A DNA stretch of 64,000 nucleotides from Streptomyces sp. Go-475. Its GTDB lineage: Bacteria; Actinomycetota; Actinomycetes; Streptomycetales; Streptomycetaceae. The position numbers and the translations under genes are program-made. The notes beneath the pieces are model-generated. The model saw nothing but the letters and a program-made list of their open reading frames with translations. It did not search any database and had not been told where the DNA came from. The stretch's first letter is position 1; every line of letters begins with the position of its first letter. The stretch is taken from NCBI RefSeq assembly GCF_003330845.1, contig NZ_CP026121.1, positions 3,453,501-3,517,500 on the forward strand, written 5' to 3'. Of the stretch, positions 43,298-54,594 are shown in pieces.

Positions 43298-43353
43298 CAA
43301 CTTGACAATGACAAGATTGCCTCGACCGCCCCCAACTTGTCAATGGCTAGATT
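43298..43353. promoter_or_regulatory. paired TetR-type operators in divergent promoter
   Basis: Two 21-bp direct repeats, CAACTTGACAATGACAAG+ATT (43298-43318) and CAACTTGTCAATGGCTAG+ATT (43333-43353), each an imperfect palindrome (CTTG...CAAG). They cover a leftward promoter (TTGACA 43343-43338, CAATCT 43319-43314) and the rightward promoter (TTGTCA 43337-43342, TACGCT 43359-43364). Binding by the adjacent TetR is inferred. Confidence 0.65.
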
Positions 43354-43371
43354 CCGCGTACGCTCCTGACC

Positions 43372-43974
43372 ATGAGCTCCAGCAAGGCATCAGCGGACGG
43401 CAAGGGCACCGCGAACCGTCCGTACCACCACGGCGACCTGCGCCGCGCCATCCTCACGGCCGCCCTCGACGCCATCGCGGTGGACGGTCCGTCCGGGCTG
43501 AGCCTGCGCGACCTGGCCCGTCGCGCGGGCGTCTCGCACGCCGCGCCCGCCCACCACTTCAAGGACCGCGCCGGGCTGCTCACCGCGATCGCCGCCGAGG
43601 GTTTCGGGCTGCTCGCGACCGCGCTGCGGGAGGCGGCGGACCTGAAGCAGGCGGGCGTGCGCTACGTACGCTTCGCGCGTGAGCACCCGGCGCACTTCCA
43701 GGTGATGTTCGCCCCCGAGCTGCTGCGCGCCGGCGATCTGGAGCTGACCACGGCCCGGGCCCTCGCCTCGGACGCCCTGCGCGAAGCCGTCACGGCGGTG
43801 CCGCCGGAGGGCCGGGGCGCCGACGCCCGCCTGGCCGGTGTCGCCGCCTGGTCCCTGGCCCACGGCTTCGCCACGCTGCTGCTCAGCCACAACCTGGACG
43901 GCCCGGTGGGCGACCGGGATCCCGAGGAGGTGTTCCGCGAGCTGGCGGAGATGCTGTTCCGGCACGCCGAGTAG
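43372..43974 (+). CDS. TetR-family transcriptional regulator
   Basis: 200 aa. N-terminal DNA-binding domain (about 18-65): YHHGDLRRAILTAALDAIAVDGPSGLSLRDLARRAGVSHAAPAHHFKDRAGLLTAIA, a standard TetR HTH with recognition helix SHAAPAHHFKD. C-terminal effector domain about 75-195 is helical with FAREHPAHFQVMFAPELL, typical of the TetR_C_33-like group. The ATG at 43372 has no ribosome-binding site; TACGCT ends 7 nt before it, so translation is probably leaderless. It likely represses itself and the divergent SCO6745-family gene through the paired operators. Confidence 0.93.
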   Translation: MSSSKASADGKGTANRPYHHGDLRRAILTAALDAIAVDGPSGLSLRDLARRAGVSHAAPAHHFKDRAGLLTAIAAEGFGLLATALREAADLKQAGVRYVRFAREHPAHFQVMFAPELLRAGDLELTTARALASDALREAVTAVPPEGRGADARLAGVAAWSLAHGFATLLLSHNLDGPVGDRDPEEVFRELAEMLFRHAE

Positions 43975-44047
43975 CGGCGGCCGCGCGCCCGGGGCTGGGC
44001 GCCGTGGCAGGCGAACGGCCGCGGGGACACCGTCGTCCCGCGCTTGA

Positions 44048-44067
44048 CCTTGACGCTGGCGTCAAGG
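44048..44067 (+). promoter_or_regulatory. MerR-type palindromic operator
   Basis: CCTTGACGC / GCGTCAAGG, perfect 9-bp arms with 2-bp centre. It sits between a -35 TTGACC (44044-44049) and a possible -10 GACGAT (44071-44076); the long spacer is typical of MerR-activated promoters. The SDR start codon follows the -10 by 6 nt. Confidence 0.7.
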
Positions 44068-44082
44068 CCCGACGATCCCCGC

Positions 44083-44982
44083 ATGGACTCTCCTAACGCG
44101 AACCCGAACCGGACCTCGACCTCGAGCCCGACCTCCACCCCGACCCCGACTCCGCCCTCGAACTCGACCCCGAGACCCATCTCGACGAATCGGCGCGGGA
44201 CTTCGCCGACGACACCCCGAACCGAGACGCCCCGAACCGAGACGCCCCGAACCGTGCTGGTCACCGGCGCCGGTACGGGCATAGGCCGTGCCACCGCCCG
44301 CGCCTTCGCCGACGAGGGCGCGCACGTCGTGGCCGTGGGCCGCCGCGCGGCGCCCCTCGCCGAGACCGCCGCCCATGACCCGTCCCGTATCAGCCCGCTG
44401 GTCGCCGACCTCACGGCCGACGACGGCCCCGAGACCATCGTCCGCACGGTGCTCGACCGGCACGGCCGCATCGACGTGCTGGTGAACAACGCCGGAATCG
44501 TCACCACCCAGTCCTTGCGCACGTACACGCGTGCCGCTGTCGAGCCCCAGCTCGCGACGAACCTCCTCGCACCGGTGCTGCTCGTCCAGGCCGCGCTCCC
44601 GGCGCTGGAGGAGAGCCGCGGTGTGATCGTGAACGTGACGACCTCGGTGGGGCAGCGGGGCTGGCCCGGCAACTCCCTGTACGCGGCGGGAAAGGCGGCC
44701 CTGGAGGTCCTCACGCGCAGTTGGGCGGTGGAGCTCGCGCCCCTGGGGATCCGGGTCGCCGCCGTGGCGCCCGGTGCGATCGACACTCCGATCGCCGACC
44801 ACTCGGGCCTCACCCCCGAGCAGCGTGCGGCGATCCGCGCGTGGCAGCTCGATCACACGCCGCTCGGCCGGATCGGCCGCCCCGGGGAGGTGGCGTGGGC
44901 GATCACTCAACTGGCCTCGCCGGGGGCGTCGTTCGTCACCGGTGTGGTGCTTCCGGTGGACGGCGGCGCGGTCGTCGGCTGA
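44083..44982 (+). CDS. short-chain dehydrogenase/reductase with low-complexity N-terminus
   Basis: 299 aa. Residues 1-55 are almost wholly Thr, Ser, Pro, Asn and Arg, including a repeated PRTET unit; the SDR domain starts at about 57 with VLVTGAGTGIGRATARAF (cofactor motif), VGRRAAPL, NNAGIV near 145, VTTSVGQRG with the catalytic Ser, YAAGKAA with the YxxxK pair, and PGAIDTPIADHSG. The tail IGRPGEVAWAITQLASPGASFVTGVVLPVDGG is typical of SDRs. ATG 44083 has no ribosome-binding site, and the MerR-type promoter is so close that the transcript is probably leaderless. A start nearer the domain is possible, since the extension has no known role. Followed after 11 bp by a merR gene that probably controls it. 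Confidence 0.88.
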   Translation: MDSPNANPNRTSTSSPTSTPTPTPPSNSTPRPISTNRRGTSPTTPRTETPRTETPRTVLVTGAGTGIGRATARAFADEGAHVVAVGRRAAPLAETAAHDPSRISPLVADLTADDGPETIVRTVLDRHGRIDVLVNNAGIVTTQSLRTYTRAAVEPQLATNLLAPVLLVQAALPALEESRGVIVNVTTSVGQRGWPGNSLYAAGKAALEVLTRSWAVELAPLGIRVAAVAPGAIDTPIADHSGLTPEQRAAIRAWQLDHTPLGRIGRPGEVAWAITQLASPGASFVTGVVLPVDGGAVVG

Positions 44983-44993
44983 GACTGGCGCCC

Positions 44994-45389
44994 ATGGCAG
45001 CACCTCGTATGCGGAGTATGCGGATCGGCGAACTCGCCGCGGCGACCGGCACCACGGCGCGCGCCCTGCGCCACTACGAGCAGGCGGGATTCATCACCTC
45101 CGAACGGGCCGCGAACGGCTACCGCCTGTACGACGCCGGTACGGCGGTCCGCGTCCGCAACATCCGCAGCCTGCTGGAGGTCGGGCTGACCCTCGACGAC
45201 GTGCGGGTGTTCCTGCCGTGCCTGGACGGCGACGTCACGGCCGGGCCCGCCTCGGACCGGGCCCTGCGGGTCGCGGCCGACCGGCTCGCGGTGCTGGACG
45301 CGCGGATCGCGGCGCAGGTCGCGGTCCGCGACCGACTGGCTGCGGCCCTGCGCCGGGCCACCGGTACACGGGTGAGACCGGTGGCCTGA
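44994..45389 (+). CDS. MerR-family transcriptional regulator
   Basis: 131 aa. MerR DNA-binding domain MRIGELAAATGTTARALRHYEQAGFITSERAANGYRLYDAGTAVRVRNIRSLLEVGLTLDDVRVFLPCL, then a dimerisation helix (LRVAADRLAVLDARIAAQVAVRDRLAAAL). There is a single Cys in the hinge, so it is not an obvious metal sensor. Candidate starts are ATG 44994, 45009 and 45018; I use 44994 because it is closest to the SDR stop, but none has a good ribosome-binding site. Co-transcribed with the SDR; the palindrome at 44048-44067 is the probable binding site, giving autoregulation. Confidence 0.9.
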   Translation: MAAPRMRSMRIGELAAATGTTARALRHYEQAGFITSERAANGYRLYDAGTAVRVRNIRSLLEVGLTLDDVRVFLPCLDGDVTAGPASDRALRVAADRLAVLDARIAAQVAVRDRLAAALRRATGTRVRPVA

Positions 45390-45429
45390 CGATCCTTCAG
45401 CGGACGCCGACGTCAGACACCCCTGGCCG

Positions 45430-48963
<3,534 letters not shown>

Positions 48964-49212
48964 ACGGGGCTTTTTCCGTCCAGGGGTGGGCAACACGACG
49001 GGCCCGACGCGCGCTGCGGGCCGGGGGTCTCCAGCGTACGACGATGCGCGCCCGCGCGGCGGGCCTGTGGATAACGCCCGTTCTCCCCTGGCCGTGGCCA
49101 GTCCCGCCGGTCAAGGGGGGAATCAGCCGCTCAATCTTCACAACGTCACCCCCACCCGTTGTTTTCACCGCGGCATGATCTGTCCGATTCCCGCCCCTGC
49201 GTAAGGCACGAC

Positions 49213-50652
49213 ATGCCTGCCTCCACCCTCCGAGCCCCGTCGCCCCGGATACCGACGCCGGTCACCCGCGCCCCGGGTGGCCGGCGCCGTCTCGGCGCGC
49301 GATGCGACCCCTGGCTCCTCGCCGCCGCCCTCTTCGCCGCCTACACGACCGTCTCCGTGGGCCGCTACCGGCACATGGCGACCCTCTCCTGGGACCTGGG
49401 CATCTTCGAGCAGGCCGTGCGCGCCTACGCGCATCTGCGGGCGCCGGTCGCCGATCTCAAGGGGCCGGGCTTCGACATCCTGGGGGACCACTTCAGCCCG
49501 GTGACCGCCGTGCTCGCGCCGGTGTACCGGCTGTTCCCCTCGCCGGTCACGCTGCTGGTCGCGCAGGCCGCGCTCTTCGCGCTGTCCGCCGTGCCGGTCA
49601 CCCGCGCCGCCGCCCGGCTCCTGGGCCGGCGCCGGGGTCTGGCGCTCGGCCTGGCCTACGGGCTGTCCTGGGGCGTCCAGCGCGCCGTCGACTTCGACTT
49701 CCACGAGATCTGCTTCGCCGTCCCGCTGATCGCCTTCTCCCTGGAGGCCCTCCTCGCGCAGCGCCGCCGGGCGGCCCTGTGCTGGGCCCTTCCCCTGGTG
49801 CTGGTCAAGGAGGACCTGGGGCTGACGCTGGCCGCGATCGCGCTGGTCGTGGCCTGGCGGGCCCGCGGCCGCTCGCCCCGGGCGGTCCGGTACGCGCTCG
49901 GTGTCGCGGTGTGCGGCGTGGCGGCGACGGTGATCGTCCTCACCGTGGTGATCCCGTCGTTCAGTCCGTCGGGCGGTTACGACTACTGGAACAAGGTCAG
50001 CGAGGCGGGCAGCCCCTTCGAGGGCCTCGGCACCAAGCTGCGCACCCTCGCCTGGCTGCTGATCCCCACCACCGGGCTGCTGGCCCTGCGCTCCCCGCTG
50101 CTGGTGGTCGCGCTGCCGACGCTCGGCTGGCGCTTCCTGTCCGGGGACGCGCACTACTGGGGCACCGACTGGCACTACAGCGCGGTCCTGATGCCGGTCG
50201 TCGTGCTCGCTCTCGCAGACGCCCTCACCACCGCGCGCCTCAGCACGCGCGCGTGGCTGCGGTCGTACGCCGCCCAGTTGCCGGCCGCCGTCGCCGCCGC
50301 GGCGCTGGCCCTGACCACCTCGCTGCCGCTGGCGCAGCTCACCGGGGCCGAGATCTACCGCAAGCCGGCCGCGGTGTCCGGCGTGGAACGCCTGCTGGCG
50401 CGGATACCCGACGGCGCCACCGTCGAGGCCGACATCGGCCCGATCAGCCGCCTCACCTCGCGCTGCCGGGTCTTCTGGCTCGGCAACACCCAGGGCGTCA
50501 CCCCGGAGTACATCGCCCTGGAGAACGTCGACGGCACGTACCGGGACCCGGTGGGCTACGCCCGGGTGCTGCACCCCGGCGCCGAGTACGCCGTGGCGGG
50601 CCAGGCCAACGGGTACGTGGTCCTCCAGCGGCGGACGGCGACCGGTGGCTGA
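49213..50652 (+). CDS. DUF2079 membrane protein
   Basis: 479 aa. About nine to ten hydrophobic segments from residue 33 to 385, with conserved DUF2079 motifs: YTTVSVGRYRHMATLSWDLGIFEQ near residue 45, the FDILGDHFSPV motif near 87 (Asp-His), and VDFDFHEICFAVP near 160. The arrangement resembles GT-C glycosyltransferases, with acidic residues in the first extracytoplasmic loop. A C-terminal soluble domain (about 390-479) carries VEADIGPISRLTSRC and ARVLHPGAEYAV. Function unproved; a lipid-linked sugar transferase is plausible inference. ATG 49213 follows AAGG by 6-7 nt. Convergent with the second ABC exporter, with a strong terminator between. Confidence 0.87.
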   Translation: MPASTLRAPSPRIPTPVTRAPGGRRRLGARCDPWLLAAALFAAYTTVSVGRYRHMATLSWDLGIFEQAVRAYAHLRAPVADLKGPGFDILGDHFSPVTAVLAPVYRLFPSPVTLLVAQAALFALSAVPVTRAAARLLGRRRGLALGLAYGLSWGVQRAVDFDFHEICFAVPLIAFSLEALLAQRRRAALCWALPLVLVKEDLGLTLAAIALVVAWRARGRSPRAVRYALGVAVCGVAATVIVLTVVIPSFSPSGGYDYWNKVSEAGSPFEGLGTKLRTLAWLLIPTTGLLALRSPLLVVALPTLGWRFLSGDAHYWGTDWHYSAVLMPVVVLALADALTTARLSTRAWLRSYAAQLPAAVAAAALALTTSLPLAQLTGAEIYRKPAAVSGVERLLARIPDGATVEADIGPISRLTSRCRVFWLGNTQGVTPEYIALENVDGTYRDPVGYARVLHPGAEYAVAGQANGYVVLQRRTATGG

Positions 50653-50682
50653 CGCGTCTCGCGTTCGGCCGGACAGCGCTGG

Positions 50683-50718
50683 GGCCCGCCCCGGAGGCCG
50701 AGACCTCCGGGGCGGGCC
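50683..50718. terminator. strong bidirectional terminator
   Basis: Perfect 15-bp arms GGCCCGCCCCGGAGG (50683-50697) and CCTCCGGGGCGGGCC (50704-50718), loop CCGAGA, between convergent genes. Confidence 0.92.
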
Positions 50719-50756
50719 GTCCCCCGCAACCCCCGTGTGCGGTGGTTCCTGGTTGG

Positions 50757-53336
50757 CTACTCGGTCGCGATCGCGTTCAGGACGTTCATCCGGCCCGCCC
50801 GGAACGCCGGGATCAGTGCCGCGAACAGGCCCACGAACGCCGAGCCGATGAAGACGCCGATGATGGTCGGCCAGGGGATGTCGAGGATCATCAGGCCCTC
50901 CAGTTCCAGCAGCTGCTGTGCGGTGGCGCCCCAGCCCATGCCCAGTCCGAGGCCCAGCAGGGCGCCGAAGAGGGCGATGACGACGGACTCCATGCGGATC
51001 ATGCGGCGCAGCTGGCGGCGGGAGAGGCCGATCGCCCGCATCAGGCCGATCTCCCTGGTGCGCTCCACCACGGACAGGGCCAGGGTGTTCACCACGCCCA
51101 GGATGGCGACGATGATCGCCAGGGCCAGCAGGCCGTAGATCATGTTGAGCAGCTGGCCGATCTGGTCCTTCAGGGCCTCCTTGTAGTCGGTCTGGTCGCG
51201 CACGGTGTACTGCGGGTAGTCGTGCAGTGCCGACTTCAGGGACTTGTAGGCGGCGTCCTGCTGCCCCTCCTTGGCGCTGGCGAAGACCAGGGAGTCCAGC
51301 GGCATCTTGTCGGCCGGGACGTACTTGGCCATCGTGGCGATGGAGGTGTACATCGCGCCCGCGTCGATCACGACGTCACTGCTGGTGATCGCCCGGACCG
51401 TCAGGTCGGCGGCGGAGCCGTCCTTGAAGGCCACCTTGATCTTCGAGCCGAGGCTGATGCCGTGGTCCTTGGCGAACTTCTCGTGGACGGACATCGAGTC
51501 GGGCTTGTAGGCGTCGGGCAGCTTGCCGGCGACGGTCTCGGTGCGCAGGTCGGTCGCGTACGACGGGTCGGCCGCCGTGATCGCCGTGTCCTTGAGGGTC
51601 TCGCCGTCGGGGGTGGTGAAGTCGGCCTGGGTCCACTTGTACTCGGTGACCCGCTCCAGTTCCGGCGTCGACTTCATGGCCTTGACGGCCTGCGGGGTGA
51701 TCAGCTGGCCACTGTCGGACTGGACGATGAAGTCCGTGCCGACGGTCTTGTCGAGCTGGTCGGTGGCGGAGGCCACCATGGAGGAGCCGACCACGGACAG
51801 GCACGCCACCAGGGCGAGGCCGATCATCAGCGCGGCGCCCGTGGCGCCGGTGCGGCGCGGGTTGCGCAGGGCGTTGCGCTCGGCCATGCGCCCCACGGGG
51901 CCGAACATCCGCAGCAGGACCGCGCCGAGAACGCGGACCACTCCGCCGGCGAGCAGCGGGCCGATCACGACGAAGCCGATCAGCGACAGCACCACGCCGA
52001 TGCCGAGCCACAGCGAGCCGTCGGTGGCCTTGTCGGCCGCCGCCGCCAGGTACAGGGCGAAGACGCCGCCTGCGGTGAGGACGGTGCCGAGGATGCCGCG
52101 GATCCAGCCGGCCTTGGCGTCCGCCGGGGCTCCCGCGTCGCGCAGGGCGGCCATCGGGGAGATCTTGCCGGCGCGCCGGGCGGGCAGGTAGGCGGCGAGG
52201 ACGGTGACGACCACGCCGAGGACGAGGCCGACCACCGGGGTCGTCCAGGCCACCGTCAGGTCGTCGGTGGACAGTTCCATGCCCATCTGGCCCATGAGCT
52301 TCATCAGGCCGACGGCGAGGCCGACGCCCGCGCCCACGCCGAGCACCGAGCCGACGAGGCCGAGCAGCAGCGCCTCGGCCAGCACCGAGCGGTTGACCTG
52401 CTTGCGGGAGGAGCCGATGGCCCGCATCAGGCCGATCTCGCGAGTGCGCTGGGCGACCAGCATGGAGAACGTGTTGATGATCAGGAAGATGCCGACGAGG
52501 AAGGCGATCCCGGCGAAGCCGAGCATCGCGTACTTCATGACGTTCATGAAGCCCTCGACGTCCTTCTGGTTGGCGTCCGCGGTCTCCTTGGCGGTTTTGA
52601 CCTGGTAGCCGCCGCCGAGTTCGGCGGTGACGTTCTTCTTCAGCTGCGCGTCGCTGACGCCGGCGGCCGCGGTGACGTTGACGTTGGTGTAGACGCCGGT
52701 CTCGCCGACCAGGGCCTGCTGGGCGGTCTTCGTGTCGAGGTAGAAGATCGCGGCGCCGGGGTTGGTGACGGTGAAGTCGGCGATGCCGGAGATCTTCGCC
52801 TGGTGCGTGCCGACCGCGCTGATCACCGCGATCTCGTCGCCGAGCTTCAGGCCGTGCTTGTCGGCGGTGTCGGCGTCGACCATGATCTGGTCGCCGCCCT
52901 TGGGTGCCGCACCGGAGGTGATCTTCATGGTGCGGGCGTCGGTGGCGTTCCAGCTGCCGACGACGGTCGGGCCGCCGCTGGTGGGCGAGAGGTTGTCCTT
53001 GTCGGCGTCGACGACGGTGACCGACGTGGAGAAGACCGTGCCCTCGGCGGACTTCACGCCGTCGGCCCCCCGCACCTCGCCGAGCACGGAGGCCGGCATC
53101 ACGGGCGGCTTGCCGTTGTCGGCGGTCGTCTCACCGCTGTCGGAGGCGCCCTTGGCGCTCACCGTCACGTCCGAGGAGGTGGCCGCGAAGAGCTTGTCGA
53201 ACGTGGTGGACATGGTGTCCGTGAAGACGAGCGTCCCGCAGACGAAGGCCACCGACAGCAGGACGGCGATCGCGGAGAGCGCCATGCGGCCCTTGTGCGC
53301 GAGGAAGTTGCGCATCGAGGTCTTCATGACGGTCAT
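50757..53336 (-). CDS. FtsX/MacB-type ABC transporter permease (second copy)
   Basis: 859 aa. Same two-core FtsX architecture as the protein at 21398: one N-terminal helix, a large extracytoplasmic domain (about 40-260), FtsX core with RTREIGLMRAIGSSRKQVNRSVLAEALLLG, a middle helix pair, a second extracytoplasmic domain (about 530-720), and a final core with RTREIGLMRAIGLSRRQLRRMIRMESVVIALFG. It ends NVLNAIATE, where its paralogue ends NMLEAIKAE. ATG 53336 overlaps the ATPase stop by 4 bp (ATGA), so the two are coupled. Substrate unknown. Confidence 0.93.
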   Translation of the reverse strand: MTVMKTSMRNFLAHKGRMALSAIAVLLSVAFVCGTLVFTDTMSTTFDKLFAATSSDVTVSAKGASDSGETTADNGKPPVMPASVLGEVRGADGVKSAEGTVFSTSVTVVDADKDNLSPTSGGPTVVGSWNATDARTMKITSGAAPKGGDQIMVDADTADKHGLKLGDEIAVISAVGTHQAKISGIADFTVTNPGAAIFYLDTKTAQQALVGETGVYTNVNVTAAAGVSDAQLKKNVTAELGGGYQVKTAKETADANQKDVEGFMNVMKYAMLGFAGIAFLVGIFLIINTFSMLVAQRTREIGLMRAIGSSRKQVNRSVLAEALLLGLVGSVLGVGAGVGLAVGLMKLMGQMGMELSTDDLTVAWTTPVVGLVLGVVVTVLAAYLPARRAGKISPMAALRDAGAPADAKAGWIRGILGTVLTAGGVFALYLAAAADKATDGSLWLGIGVVLSLIGFVVIGPLLAGGVVRVLGAVLLRMFGPVGRMAERNALRNPRRTGATGAALMIGLALVACLSVVGSSMVASATDQLDKTVGTDFIVQSDSGQLITPQAVKAMKSTPELERVTEYKWTQADFTTPDGETLKDTAITAADPSYATDLRTETVAGKLPDAYKPDSMSVHEKFAKDHGISLGSKIKVAFKDGSAADLTVRAITSSDVVIDAGAMYTSIATMAKYVPADKMPLDSLVFASAKEGQQDAAYKSLKSALHDYPQYTVRDQTDYKEALKDQIGQLLNMIYGLLALAIIVAILGVVNTLALSVVERTREIGLMRAIGLSRRQLRRMIRMESVVIALFGALLGLGLGMGWGATAQQLLELEGLMILDIPWPTIIGVFIGSAFVGLFAALIPAFRAGRMNVLNAIATE

Positions 53337-54121
53337 GACGTGCGCCCCCGGGCGTCGAAGTCCTTCATGCGGTCCAGGACGGCCTCGGCGGTCGGCTTGT
53401 ACATCTCGTCGACGATGCGGCCGTCGGCGAGGTACAGCACGCGGTCCGCGTACGAGGCGGCCACCGGGTCGTGCGTGACCATGACGATGGTCTGGCCCAG
53501 TTCGTCCACGGACCGGCGCAGGAAGCCGAGGACCTCGGCACCCGCGCGCGAGTCGAGGTTTCCGGTCGGCTCGTCACCGAAGATGATCTCGGGCCGGGCC
53601 GCGAGCGCCCGCGCCACGGCGACGCGCTGCTGCTGGCCGCCGGAGAGCTGGGTGGGCCGGTGCTTGAGCCGGTCGGCGAGGCCTACGGTCTCCACGACCC
53701 GGGCCAGCCACTGCTTGTCCGGCTTGCGGCCCGCGATGTCCATGGGCAGCGTGATGTTCTCTATGGCGTTGAGCGTCGGCAGCAGGTTGAACGCCTGGAA
53801 GATGAACCCGATGCGGTCCCGGCGCAGCTGCGTGAGCTTCTTGTCCTTCAGGCCGGTGATCTCGGTCTCGTCGAGGTAGATCTGCCCGCCGGTGACGGTG
53901 TCGAGCCCGGCGAGGCAGTGCATGAGCGTGGACTTGCCGGAACCCGAGGGGCCCATGATCGCGGTGAACTGGCCGCGTGCGATGTCCACGTCGACGTGAT
54001 CGAGGGCGACGACCCGGGTCTCTCCGGACCCGTACGCCTTCACGACCTGCCGCGCCCGCGCGGCAACGGCCGTACGCCCTCCAGTACCCCCGTGCCTGGG
54101 AATGGTCACAGCCGAAGTCAC
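53333..54121 (-). CDS. ABC transporter ATP-binding protein (MacB/LolD type, second copy)
   Basis: 262 aa. Walker A GPSGSGKST, IFQAFNLLPTLNAIENITLPMDIAGRKPD, signature LSGGQQQR, Walker B EIIFGDEPTGNLDS and VMVTHDP all intact. Very similar along its whole length to the ATPase at 20589, including the C-terminal RIVDEMYKPTAEAVLDRMKDFDARGRTS. The GTG at 54121 has GGAG about 8 nt upstream. First gene of the ATPase-permease operon. The duplicated exporter is probably an old duplication or paralogous family rather than recent, since the permeases differ clearly. Confidence 0.95.
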   Translation of the reverse strand: MTSAVTIPRHGGTGGRTAVAARARQVVKAYGSGETRVVALDHVDVDIARGQFTAIMGPSGSGKSTLMHCLAGLDTVTGGQIYLDETEITGLKDKKLTQLRRDRIGFIFQAFNLLPTLNAIENITLPMDIAGRKPDKQWLARVVETVGLADRLKHRPTQLSGGQQQRVAVARALAARPEIIFGDEPTGNLDSRAGAEVLGFLRRSVDELGQTIVMVTHDPVAASYADRVLYLADGRIVDEMYKPTAEAVLDRMKDFDARGRTS

Positions 54122-54594
54122 GGTATGTCTCCTATATCGGTCAGCAGATGGTGAAGGCGGTCGCCTGGTCGACAGCCGCGGTACGCGTTGCCGGACCACG
54201 AATCCGTCCGACGCGTTTCAGTCTCGCCGCGGGAAGGGGCCCCGCGCCCTGGTGTTCAGCGCAGTCTTTTCCTGTGGAAAACCCCACCCCCGCCGGTGTG
54301 AGAACCGCCCCCCGGCGGCGTAAAGCCAGGTTAAGGAGCGCCGCGTCCGCGTCTCGTCCTCCGCCGGTACGAACCCTCCCCAGGTCGTAGTACGGAGGTA
54401 CCCCTAGGGGCAGTCCACCGAAGGGTGGAGGCCGTCTCAGGGTTGGCTCCACCCGTCGGTCCAGTCAGGCTCCACCCTCCCGCGACGTCAGGGTCAAGTG
54501 GGAAGCTGTCGGGCGGCAGGTAGGTGCAAGGGGCAGGTACAGCGGCGACGGCGCGGGACGGCGGCGTGGCCAGGGCGAGGGGGAGGAACCCGGG
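54122..54594. other. intergenic region with palindrome, between exporter and MFS gene
   Basis: 473 bp without a credible gene. It contains the perfect palindrome CCCCTAGGGG (54401-54410) set in TACGGAGGTACCCC, and an imperfect hairpin TCCACCGAAGGGTGGA next to it. It is probably the control region of the leftward exporter and/or the rightward MFS gene. I could not assign a promoter with confidence. Confidence 0.5.

Noticed and set aside
49302..53879. A rightward open frame of over 1500 codons
   Set aside because: It runs through the DUF2079 gene in another frame and antisense to the exporter genes, which have clear motifs. Its translation is Arg/Gly/Ala/Asp-rich, typical of a GC-rich shadow.
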